Of a stretch of DNA of 64,000 nucleotides, positions 25,071 through 36,058 are shown piece by piece; the stretch's first letter is position 1; every line of letters begins with the position of its first letter. Below the pieces are notes generated by a model. The model did not search any database. It saw nothing but the letters and a program-made list of their open reading frames with translations, and was not told the origin of the DNA. The stretch is from Chlorops oryzae. Taxonomy: Eukaryota; Arthropoda; Insecta; Diptera; Chloropidae. A program made the translations under genes and the position numbers. The stretch covers positions 22,903,243 to 22,967,242 of the forward strand of contig CM035807.1 in NCBI GenBank assembly GCA_020466095.1, in the 5' to 3' direction.

Positions 25071-26873
25071 ATGTGAACAAAATATCCTTCAAATAAAAGA
25101 AAATAAATTCTGCTAAGACCCTTTTTTAAATAATTTAAAGATCGGTCAGGAAAATTAGATTCTGTAGAACCCTTAAACGTTCAAAAAAGATTTTCTTTTG
25201 TGTATTTTTCGTTTAAAGTTGATTCCTTACCCAACATAACGAGATATTAGTTTTCAAAATCTATGGATAAATGGCAAAGCTATAATTTTTGTAAATAAAG
25301 GAGTAAAGGCAACATCAGTAATGAAAATTTCTTACAAAAATACGTTACATACTTTAAAGCTTAAATTCGTAATTTTCATTGATCACATTGCCTTTACTCC
25401 ATGAGAGCAACGCATTTCGATGTCCTGAAAAAATAAAAATTTATTATTTGTAAGCTAGTGTTATCTGGCCATTGAATTATCGACCGGAAATGCTCGAATA
25501 TAACGCTCTTTGACTCGCACTCTCCAGGTTATGGATCGCACTGATTACATTCATGCGTAAATGATGGAAATCGTTCAATTCATTCGCAGACGCATTATTG
25601 CGTTAAGAGCTGCGTAATTGTGAGAAACTTCATTTCCCTCTTAGCGATCGTTTGAGCCGAGCACTATGGACCGGTTAATAACTGCATGGCTATGTGCAGC
25701 ACTGGCATTGACTGTAAATTTTATGGAATAATTACACTTTTGTTGCCATGATATAGTGACAAAACCATCAGAGTCCACATTCCACGCCACGTACCCTTCA
25801 TAGCCGCTTCTAGTCAGACTAGTGCTCTAAGCCGTACTTCCTTCTTTCCGTCGTCTCTTCGTATTGATGATGATGAGGCATTCTTTTTGTTATATGTACA
25901 ATGTACATACATACATAGCTCTTTCAACGCTCATCAAACGCCAATCGCGCTCGATACAATACGGCAACTGTTCCTGATGAGGCTTCACTGTTAATCATGT
26001 TGAAAGCCCATATTCGGTTTTTCTACTTTTCGCTGATCAAGCATATTACTGGAATGATCTTCTTGAACAAGTACTTCTATAGACGGCGTATAACCGTGCG
26101 TTTGTATGACGTATGGTTGTGTGTGATAGAGATATAAAAGTTAAATTGGTAACTCATTCTTAATTTGTTGGCGGCACCTTTGAACAATCTTCCAATTAGC
26201 TCTTATAGCCGACACCTAAGGCTTTGACTCAGACCACAATCGCTTGTATTCTCTGTCCTGTAGTATAGCCTTAAGCGAGCATCGAGCATTTGGAAGCGGA
26301 GTGGAGCGTTGAAGAGAATCGAAAAAAGAAATCTTAGTAAGCTTTCAATGCGATTGAAGCGTGGAGATTCGATGCTCCTTTCTTCTGCTCAATTTTTTTC
26401 TTTTTCTTCTTTGTTCTTGGTCCCCATTTTCTACGCCTTTGGTGTTGAGTTCGTTTTGAAAAGCGAGCAAAAAGGAAAAGAAGGCCCAACTTCTGCTGCA
26501 ACAAGTAACACTGGGACCACACCGAGCATATCATAGCATTTCTGTGCGTCTGTCTGAGGATAGTCATATTACTGGCAAAGTGCCGGCGTCACTTGGTACG
26601 TCATTATGATGATGATAATCACGTTTATTGTTATGAATTTATGAAGGTCATGTTCAGAGGCTTAGAATAAACAAATCAAGGCTGCGCTTCAATGCTGTGA
26701 TTAATTAGACTTAGAAGATTAGGAGATTAAAACCTAAATATTGAACAAACTTTGTTGTCCTTGATGTCCTTAAAATTCTTCAAACAACTTCGTTTATCAG
26801 TTTCTCTTTCAAATCTAATGGATTACCTCTGACATCAGACCATCAAAATAAAGCAAATTAAAAATACAAAAAT
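25071..26873. other. lbl-lbe spacer, no recognised gene
   Basis: AT-rich spacer with no conserved ORF. ATG-initiated frames near 26309-26567 are low-complexity Phe/Lys-rich readings. Confidence 0.45.
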
Positions 26874-27370
26874 TGAGTTTCGACAGTTTGAACCGCCTCC
26901 GTAATATGAACAGACCCTCAAAAAAATGTTTATTCAGAGTGGATCGTACTGCTTTCAATATTGTTGGAAAATGTTATCGCTCTGGTCATTTGGTCTTTCA
27001 TGATTTACTTCAATGGCTCAAAGCAGAGGCAGGGAGAATGAGATGGTCTAAATTTCCCTTTCTGAAGAACATTTGGTGCTTTGAAAAAATCACTTAACAT
27101 TTTTTGGACACTTTGACATTTTATACAAAAAAAGGAGTCCACTGTCTCTATACAGCAAAAATTTGCCTCAATGATTATCTAACTTACTTAGAAGGAACCA
27201 TTTATTGGCGTTTGAGGTTCACCCATTTAGAGTGTAAAATAATCTAGTAAGTAGAATATTCAAAATCTAAGAAGAAACCTTTTTATTGACTTTTTGAAAG
27301 AAGCGTTCTAATTCTTATAAAGGCCTTCTTGATGGGTTCTAAGAGCAACCTTTCAATTCGGATTTGATGT
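26874..27370 (+). repeat. Diverged direct repeat of the lbe 3' flank, copy 1
   Basis: Shares TTTCAATATTGT-GGAAAAT-TTATCG, CAGCAAAAAT and ACTT-CTTAGAAGGAA with 32362-33186 in the same order and orientation. The edge TCGACAGTTTGAAC...AATATGAACAG resembles pogo/Tigger-type terminal repeats. The sequence is much diverged and no transposase reading frame is left. Confidence 0.5.
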
Positions 27371-29574
27371 CCTTCAAATTCCTCAATTTTAAAAACCACT
27401 TATTTTTATCAAATTCTCTTTCAGCAGACCCTTTTGACTCATTTCGAAAAGAGTTCTCACAGCATGTCATCGCACGAGATGAGATTTTGATGAATGAATC
27501 ATCTTGGGATCTTGTGAGATGTTTTAATTCAAAAGTTTTTTCATTCAACTTCAGCTTATTTTGCAAAGTCATTCGAGGGTTAAGCTTCAACAAGAAATGT
27601 GCTTCGACATCAATGAAATCTTCATTCATTTGATCAACTTACGACTTAAATTATTTCAATAAATTGAGCTTTATTGATTCGATTTTATTGAAGAGACTTT
27701 TGGAAGGATATTTCCCTTTTTCGCACTTTTTCACTGGGACACACACTTTCTGAAAGACCCCAAAGATTTCGCTCTGACCATAAAAGAGACGAACAAAACA
27801 AATGACAGCCAAAGCTTTCAAATCGATTTTTATGTCTCATTAATATTAAAATATCGCAACTGTAAACAAAATGCCAATAAAAAACACTCAAAACAATTAA
27901 ATCAATTTTCACGTTTTTTTCTCTTTTTACGAAATCCGCTTCAATAGTGGCACACAGCACACACACACACATACACAGAAAAAAAAGCGTATCGAATTGT
28001 GTGAATGGCTGTTTATTAATCAAAGACCAATAAAATTTGCCTAAGAATTCCAAAAGCAAAGAAGATCGGAGCCTCGAGAGATGGGCTTTCATTTTTGTCA
28101 CTCAAAAAAGATTTCTTTCCCTCAAAGCACTCCATTCGATTTCTGATCTGTGGTGTGATCCACCACAAAAGTATTAAATCGTAATTTACGTAATTACGTA
28201 TTTTCGGGGGGACCCATTAAGTAACCTCAGCGCTATTGCAAGGGTCGGAATCGTTGAAGAGTAGCGGCTACCGATTTTTGTTGTCGATAATAATTTGATT
28301 TATCCGAAAAATATACAAAATGATCGGTATGTAGTAGCCACAAAATTCATGGCTGGAGGTGATAATCACAAACGCTTTGTTGTTTGTAGCGCAAATGGTC
28401 AGTGGTCAGTGTGGGCTTATTACGATGGATCGTTCATTTTTTTTTGTTTTTTTATCTTTCGATGGATGTTGACACTTTATTGTGTACAAGATGGCTTCGG
28501 GTAGGCAGGTAGCTGTGGGTTAATAGCGATCTTTAAGAGAGCTGCCGGTCTTGCTTTGATTGCATCAATTCGAATTGACAAAATTCAACGTGGATGTGGT
28601 TTTATAGCAATTCGGAGATGAATGTCGATGGAAATCGTCTAAGCTGCAGGTGTTATGTGGTCATAAAATGACACATAAAAGCATTATTGGCAAGACGCCT
28701 ATGGGCATTGAATTAACTCTAAGCTGAAAGTTTAAAGCATCGTAAAACATTAAAATCTTATACAGCTCTAAGACTGGAGGGGTCTGAACTCGCTTTAATG
28801 AGTCGTTAGCACGAAGAATTATTAAAAATGGTCTCATTTATAGCAATGTAGAGAGGATAATAGAAAAGAGATGCTAACATACGGCCAGGACTATTTGTAA
28901 GGGTCCACCAATCTCGGGGAAAATCTTCCTAACTAACAATTCCGGGCTGAAGATTTTTGTCACTTAAACTTGAAAGCCATGATCAAGTTAAGTGAATTAA
29001 TTCTAATGCCCAGACTTAGATGAATAACATAAGACAGACAGCATTAGATCGAGGAATGTGAAATTCTACAGAGTATCGAAAATACTTGGGTCTGAATTGA
29101 CTTTAATGTTCTTAGCAAGCAAATAAAAAAAGCTCAATCGATACTGATTATGGATGATCAATTAAGCCTTTGTCCTATAAGGGACAACGCAGCTTATTCA
29201 AGTTTCCACTAATTCTATCGGGAATCAGCGATATCTGAAAGTAAGTGTTATTTAATCGTTTAGTCGTCATTACAGCTCATCGAGACAATCAATGAGAATT
29301 CACGATTGTTTATAGCCAGGACTTCAGTAAAGCTGTGTTTCGAGGGTATACGTTTGTGCTTTCTTGTCTTCTGATAACAACAATCGAACCATCGATTGAC
29401 ATACTCATATGAATGAGCAATTAAGATCGATCACATTAGGAAAGCAATTATAGATTTGAATGTCGTAATTTGTGAAAATCGTCTGTTTGTCGTCAAATTA
29501 CCTGTGAACACTATCTGTCAAATCCATAGATTTACTTTCTATTTCAAAGCTGTGCGTTTTTATGTCGTGTAGGT
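27371..29574. other. lbl-lbe spacer, no recognised gene
   Basis: AT-rich spacer DNA. A CA run lies at about 27960-27975. Long frames on both strands at 27339-28101 lack family similarity and Kozak support. Confidence 0.45.
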
Positions 29575-30286
29575 TTCCGTCTGTCTGTCCGTCTGTCAAT
29601 GTTCACGTTTCTTCTTCCTTACTGTCCGGACTTTTAGTTATACACTATAATCGAAGGAGTGAGCTATCTTGTTAAATTTGGTTGCGTCTCGGCACATAGT
29701 CTAAGAACAAGTGAACCCGATCGGACCATTTTTAGTCGCCTCCGTACTAGGGTCTGTTACGAAAATCGAAAAAACTCTCAAGATGAAGTTTTTCAAGATA
29801 TTTTGATGAAAGTTGATATTTGAAATATTTAAAGGCAATCCATTTAGGATAAATGTCGAAAAGTGGTGGGGCAGAAGGGATTTTTCGAAATGCGAACTAC
29901 CCGAAATTCAAATGGGACTTGAACGAAAAATTGGACTATGCCTCTATGTAGCCAAATCCTCCCAATAATGTTTTTTGCATATTATAAGGGTACCTTCATT
30001 ACTAGGGTCTGTCTAAGCTAAAATGCCCAAAGTCGGATTTTTTTCGAAATTATTTCATAAAACTTAGGATTAGAGCGTATATCTAAGCCTCCGATTAGAA
30101 TTCCAAAAAATTGGAAAAGTGGGCGTGGCAAAGGGGCAGTTTTCATAAAGAAATTTAACAAAAGTCGGTATATGGGGCCCCTTATAGCCTTAAACACTTC
30201 TTGATATTAAAACTTATTTGAACAGATGTGTCTGTGTCGGGTATTCTATTGTCAGGCTTGCCTGACTATAACACCCTTACTTGTTT
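29575..30286 (-). mobile_element. DINE-like interspersed repeat, copy 3 (truncated, inverted)
   Basis: Reverse-strand copy of the element at 13166-14044. Its head is at 30286 (TGTCGGGTATTCTATTGTCA, then CAGGCTTGCCTG on the plus strand). It breaks off at the GTCTGTCCGTCT microsatellite near 29580, so the hairpin end is missing. Both diverged internal halves remain (CCTAGT boxes near 29750 and 30003). Confidence 0.65.
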
Positions 30287-32115
30287 TTATTTGAAGCACT
30301 TCCTCCAACTTGCTTCAAATGACCGCAACAATTCATCTTCACATTGAGTTAACCCATCGAAGCATGTGAACCCCTTTTTTTTTATTTATTTTTATTTTTA
30401 TTCAATGTCTGAACTGTGTAATATTTTCAACACCTGAAATTTCGGGGAATAGTCCAACGAAAGCACTTATATCGGACAAGATCAGAAGCGATGCGTAGTC
30501 TCCACACTTGTACAATAAAAGGAACTGTTAAAATTTTCAACAAAGATTAAAACAAAAAAAAGGACCATAATCAAAAGGTTGTCAAAAGATCTATTGAAGC
30601 AAGGCGAACGAGACTGTTTGAACCCAACTAAGCCGCTTTTGATTGCAAGAATCGGCCAAAGCGGCTTATCACACACCACGAAGAAGCCGAGGTGGTAGCT
30701 TGGAAGAGAGACAAATAGAACCCACTAAGAAGCCACACACACGCATGCGCATTAGATTCCAGAAGCAGTAGCTTACGTACATACAAATGTAACACGATGA
30801 ATTGCCCCCATTATCAGAGACAAAGAAATTCAATTTTCCCGCTCAAGACCAAGAAGAACGGCGTCGGGCTTTCAAAAATTTGTTGGCTTGATAAGCTTCA
30901 AATCAACGCGATCGGATTTTGGTATCATTAGCACGAAAATTGATGGCTTGATTATTCAAATTAGTTGCGACGCACAATAGACGGCGCGACGGTCCACAGA
31001 CTGTAGAGAAGCGCGATAAATGAGAGGCTTTTTGATTGCGATCCGCTCGACACTCCGAATGGGCGCATGCGCATGCGCTTCGCTTTTGATCTTGTTCGAT
31101 ATTGAGAGTGTTGTGTGTGTTCGGTGTCTCAGAAACCGCTCGATTGTCAATAGCCGACGTTAGAGCGTTTAGCATAAGCAACTAATTCGGCAACGGCAGG
31201 TTCAAATCGGAGGCCCGACCGATCGCGGCTCACTTTCTTCATTTCATCAATTCTCATATTTTCGCTCATTTCTTAGCGTAAACGATCGATCGATCTTTGG
31301 AAATTTATTAACAAGCCTGCCATTAAATACGTGCGTTCAATAAAATCGCCTGGGGCCATGCGATGTTAAGGTGCAAAAAGAAATTCGAAAAATCCGTTTT
31401 AATTTTTATTTTTTTTTTTTATATCAAGATCATTAGAAAAGATCTGTGTTTGGCTGAGATCTATGCAAATTAGACTCAATTTTCAACGCTTCGATTTGCT
31501 CATTCAAGTGGCTCTTCGAAGGGCATCTTGGACACGTTTGATCGTTTTCGAAAAATTATTTCGCCATCGCAAGATCATAATTAATTAATTTTAATTTATG
31601 AAAACTGATCTTTGTTTTTCGGGGTTTTTTTTTTATTTCGATTCGTTAATGCGTCCGAGTGGAACTGCAAATCACATGAGACAAATTTTCATTTTTTTTT
31701 TTTAATTGCAAAGTTTATGGAAATTAATTATGAGGAAATTATCACGTACCGTTGGCGGCTTTGGCTTGTGGCCTGATTGGACGCTAATCTTCCAGTTTGA
31801 TTAGATTTATTGCCAAATAATTGCTGGTGCATGTAAATTGCGAAATTTTCATGATGGCAGATACAACACATTTTATAGTATGTATGACCATTACTCTCAC
31901 ATTGAGATCCGATGCGATAAAATTTGATGTCACTCGTTTATTTTTATATAAATTATTTTTTTATCGAACGTCCTACTCGCGAACGCGTGGCGAAATAAAT
32001 CAAAATTAAATCTATAAATTCTGCAAAAAAAAAAAGCTCAGAAAAATTTATCCATTCTTAATCTAGGCAACATTAAAAATGCCAGTGAGAAATGTCTTTG
32101 GCAATGCAAAAATGT
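30287..32115. other. lbl-lbe spacer with homeodomain-type AT words
   Basis: No gene recognised. Stretch 31250-32000 holds several ATTAATTAATT/TAATTAATT words, a CGATCGATCGAT run at about 31284 and one TCAAGTG at about 31504 (a Tinman-type NK site). This could fit a cardiac or muscle enhancer between lbl and lbe, but composition alone produces many such words. Confidence 0.25.
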
Positions 32116-33186
32116 ATTACAGTCGAGTCTGGATAGTGTGAACCCCGAATAGAGTGAACACCTTGGGGGTGTAAACACATGGACTGAGGTGAGAAGGCCG
32201 TTAAAAATTCATTATGAAAACGAGAGAAAAAAACGTTCCTTTCGAATTTCTTCAAAAAAACTGATCCTTTCCACGAAAACATTTTTTTTTTTTTGAAATT
32301 TCAATGTAAATTTTTGTACATATTTTAACCAAATAAAGTATATTTAACATACAAATTTTGAGCCTCGATAGTATGAACAGCCTCGATAATATGATCATTG
32401 ATCATACTCCAAAAAAATTGACTCTATCTAGATTCGACCGTCAATCTTTCAATATTGTGGGAAAATCTTATCGGTCTTGCCTTCTTGGTCCTTCCTGATT
32501 GACATCAATTGCAAAAATAAGGGGCGTGGATGGCCATAAGAGAGTTAATCGTTTTCTGAAGACAGCTTATACTTTTGAAAAATGGCTTCAGAACACTTTT
32601 ACACTACTATATGAAAAATAGTCTGCAGTCTCTAAACAGCAAAAATGTTCCTCAATATTTTTAACTTGCTTAGAAGGAAGCACATTTTCCCTTCACATGT
32701 CCAAAGGATTTCTTAGAGGGGTTTCTATTGAGAAATAAAAATTCATAGAGTAGAATAATTTATTTTAAACATGAATCCTCTCCGTTTATTTCTTCATATG
32801 ATGTCATCAATGGAGTGAATGTGGTATTTCCCACGGGGGTTGCTTTTCAAATTCAAGTTTGTTAGCGGTATTGATAGATCGATTTCGTAAGAAATTTCAT
32901 TGATGATCATCTTGAAAATACTTCGCGAGGACTTCAATTTGATTATTTAACCTTTTTAGGCAAGAGGGAAATATTATATACCTACGGTATATATTTCCCT
33001 CTTAATTTAAATTAAATTTTATCATGGCTAAGATTCCTTTCAGTAGCATACCTACCGAAAATCTTGGAAGAAATCACACATAGAACTATTTTATTATTTT
33101 TTTATTGTCTTTTTGAAGGTAGCTTTTTAATTGTTATGTAGGCCTAGTTGATGGCACTGAGAAGAGCCTTTCAATTTGGATTGTTT
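32116..33186 (+). repeat. Pogo-like remnant and direct repeat copy 2
   Basis: ACAGTCGAGTCTGGATAGTG at about 32120 and CCTCGATAGTATGAACAG at about 32363 look like pogo/Tigger-type terminal sequence. From 32362 on it matches 26874-27370, with about 300 extra bases near 32760-33085 that the first copy lacks. It lies immediately downstream of the lbe stop, so the lbe 3' UTR may run through it. Confidence 0.45.
33089..33110 (-). terminator. lbe: Possible lbe polyadenylation signal
   Basis: An AATAAAA-type hexamer lies on the minus strand about 660 bases after the lbe stop, inside a T-rich stretch. Such hexamers are frequent in AT-rich DNA, so it is only one candidate for the mRNA 3' end. Confidence 0.2.
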
Positions 33187-33758
33187 GGAATTGAAAAAAT
33201 TTGAAATTCTGTGTTTTTTTTTTGTGTCTCCTCTTCATGTTTTGAGTGTGATGAAACTTCGCTGGTGATTGTTCCAAATGATCGCGCGTAGTAAATTCGC
33301 ATTCCTCTCTCTCTCTCTCTCGCTTTCTCTTTTAATCTCTCACTGCGATGGCTCTTGCTGAGCCGAAGAATAGCTGGAAATTACTAGCCAGATGTTTGGC
33401 AACAAAATCCAAAATCCTTTTGTGGCTCTTTCGTCGAGTTGTTGCTTTTGGAATACATTCTTCGCAAACGCCTCCTTTTTGTCGCAAAATAAAATATGAA
33501 AAAACAAAAATCCATTTCAAGTCCGGTGTGAATTCAAAATAATTTGAAAGTGATAAGAAAAGTGATCTCTGCAAAAGTGCTTCGTCGTATCCAAGTGCTC
33601 TCGATTGTCTGCAGCCGCTCTCGATCCGCTCAATGTGAGCGAAAATCTTTCGGGCACCTGTAAAAGCACTCTTCTCGAATGTTTGCAAAAACTTTTCCCC
33701 TTTTCTGAAGATTTCTTTGATCGCAAAAGCAATGTCGATTCGCCCAGCCGCCAACAAT
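33187..33758 (-). other. lbe: lbe 3' flank, probable 3' UTR
   Basis: Follows the TGA stop of lbe. Contains a CT microsatellite at 33307-33330. Overlapping frames on both strands (33332-33931) have no family features and are ascribed to chance. Confidence 0.4.
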
Positions 33759-34225
33759 TCATTTCGGTGCGGGCAGGATTTGCTGTGGCGCTGGCGGCGG
33801 CGGCAGTGGTAGTTGGCCTGATACTGATACTGGCACCATGCCAGCAGATGCTGCGGCAGCTGCTGCCGCCGCCAAGCCGACCATATCGGCCTCGTGCATT
33901 GGTTTCTTCTTCAGAATGCTCAGATCGTTGACGTTCTCCAAAAATGATTTGTGTGCCGAGAAGACTTTGACACTATCGAAATCTTTCTTCAGCTCTTCGA
34001 TGTCGCGCTTCTGCTTGGCACGTCGATTCTGGAACCAGGTTATCACTTGCGCGTTTGACAGGCCCAATGAGGCAGCGATCTCGTCACGATCAGCCGGCGA
34101 TAGGTACTTCTGGTAGAGGAAACGCTTCTCCAATTCGAAGATCTGATGGTTCGTGAATGCGGTGCGCGATTTGCGTTTCTTCTTCGGCTGCTGGCGATTC
34201 GAGAAGAGGTCCAAGTGCGACTTAT
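33759..34225 (-). CDS. lbe: Ladybird early, homeodomain exon (exon 2)
   Basis: This exon encodes the DNA-binding half of a ladybird/LBX homeodomain protein. It starts after a TTTATTGCAG acceptor at 34226-34227 and completes a split Asp codon with exon 1. The homeodomain spans about 34178-33999. It has the invariant W48, F49, N51 and R53 in TWFQNRR, Gln50, and Thr47, which is a hallmark of the LBX and TLX classes. The [10 protein letters not shown] and [11 protein letters not shown] blocks are typical of ladybird. A basic run (KKKRKSR) at its start is a likely nuclear localisation signal. The segment after the homeodomain ([20 protein letters not shown]) is characteristic of LBX proteins. An eight-alanine run and a Pro-rich tail follow before TGA at 33759-33761. 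With exon 1 corrected for a frameshift the protein would be about 524 residues. Confidence 0.95.
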
Positions 34226-35237
34226 CTGCAATAAAATGAAGAAAAAAAAAGAGAAAATCGAAATTAGTTCAAGGAAAGTCCAATGAGTCAGCGAGATAGA
34301 CATTAATTTAATTGTTTCGCACTTCCGTTCTCCATAACACGGAGTTTACGATCGTTTTCCATAAATGGCGATCAAGATTTTTCGAAAGTCGATAAAAAGC
34401 CGAAGGTGCTAACGATCACAAGATCAGATAATCTTAATGGTTACCCCCACTCGGAATCGTTTAAAGTCATCGAAAGAGAGTGTAACTGGACCTACCGAAT
34501 CAACTGTAAGCCAGAGTGATTAATCGATGGCAATTTCGGAAAAGAAATTCTCTCACACTCTTCACACTTTTAATTTTTAGAGAACGCTCAATTTTGCTGA
34601 AAGTCCAATTAATTTAATCCCAAGTGCTTAAGCAGTTGCCAGAACCGGCTTCGGCTTAATTAAGTTAACGTTTTGCTCTTTTCCTGTTTTCTTCATAAAA
34701 AAAAATTTTTTTTAAGGTTTTTTTTTCTGCTTTGTTTTTATTTCGGACTGTCTCATCTTTAAAGCGACGCTTTTAAAGCCGGCTAATGCGGCTAATTTCA
34801 AAGAAATTTATAGCCGACTTCAAAATGTGTTCAGCTACTGTTTTTTGTTTTAGGCAGCCAGCGACAAAAGGCAAAAATAGAAGAAGAAGAAAAAAGCAAT
34901 ACTACCCAAATAGAAATTAAGAAAAATTGATGAACCAAACCGGATCTCGATATGTTTCTCTCTGCAGGCGCGTGCACAGAGGGTGGTTAAGGGGCACCAC
35001 TAAATTGAGAAAAAAATGTTTTGGTCAGTGAATATTTTTTTTTTTCTCTATAAAAAATATCCAAGATTAAGAACAACAAGGTCCTATTTCACTTAGCAAA
35101 CCCATCTTTTACCCCCCTATCCCGGGGTCCACAACCACATATAGTCAAATCTGGATGTAATGACTCCCTGAAATAATGAACAGCTCGGAATAGTGAACGC
35201 TTTTTTGTTACACGGAGTTTTCTCTAAGTAATCAAGC

Positions 35238-35372
35238 CTGTAGAGAAGGGGATCGAAAGGGGGAATTTCCCCGCGGGCCCGGGCTTTCTGAAGGGGGCAT
35301 GGGCTTTTGTCGCACATTTTTGCGAGGGGACCCCGGAAAATCCTCCGGGACCCCAATTTTCTCTCTACGGCC
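35238..35372 (-). repeat. Dispersed GC-rich repeat, copy 2
   Basis: Reverse complement of 9218-9390. Edges GCCTGTAGAGAAGG and CTCTCTACGGCCCTG form a short imperfect inverted repeat, suggesting a small DNA transposon with CAGGCC-like ends. It lies in the lbe intron beside an AATCTGGATGTAATGACTCC stretch that looks pogo-like. Confidence 0.6.
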
Positions 35373-35438
35373 CTGTTAATAATGAACAAAACATTCATTC
35401 TCCTAACATGGCGCCTCGACAGGCAATAATTATTGCTA

Positions 35439-36058
35439 CACAGAGAAAAAAATCAACCAGAAACACTGTTAAATCAAAAGAAAAACATACAAAACGGCTT
35501 CAACAAGTAATATTTTTAATTTTAACAATTTTTCTTGTTGAAAAAATTAAAAATTTTCCTTTTGAATCAACCATAATTCAGGTTGAATTGAAAATGATAA
35601 TTTTCAAAAATGGATTTAAATTAAAATGTTGAACAACCACGGACATAGTTGAAATGACAAGATATTTTTTAAAAATTCCAAAAAAAATACCTAATACAAA
35701 GAAATGTAAAAAAAAATTTAATTTACGTTCAAAGCAAATGGCCATAGAGCACTCTGCTGAACATGACCCAAAAAAAGCCTCGGATCGACTTCATCCGATG
35801 TCGTCACTCCGTTGTTGGTGACTGCTTTCGCAATGCTTAAAAAGTTCTAAGATGAATACATATCTTATATGTCTTTATTTTAAAACAAATGAGAATTATA
35901 CGAACGAATAGAATGTAATTAAACATATTTCTTTCAATTAACCAAAAATGTTGTTGACTCAACAATTTTCCTTTTGAAATTTTTGTTCTGCTCGAAAATC
36001 AAAAGGACTGTGAATAACAATGCGCCCTTTAAAAAAATCATGGTTACGTTCCTCAGTG
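35439..36058 (+). mobile_element. TA-flanked CACAGAG MITE, copy 1
   Basis: Starts CACAGAGAAAAAAATCAACC and ends CTCAGTG, flanked by TA on both sides, as mariner/Tc1-type elements are. The arms are made of GTTGA-TCAAAAGGAAAA words in both orientations. The core (35750-35930) is shared with copies at 45121 and 60444: GACTTCATCCGATG, GTGACTGCTTTCGCAATGCT and a TAAGATGAATAC stretch. It has no ORF. It sits in the lbe intron. Confidence 0.8.

Noticed and set aside
33332..33931. Overlapping frames of 108-141 residues near the lbe stop
   Set aside because: They lie in the probable 3' UTR or antisense to the lbe Ala/Pro-rich coding end, with no family features.
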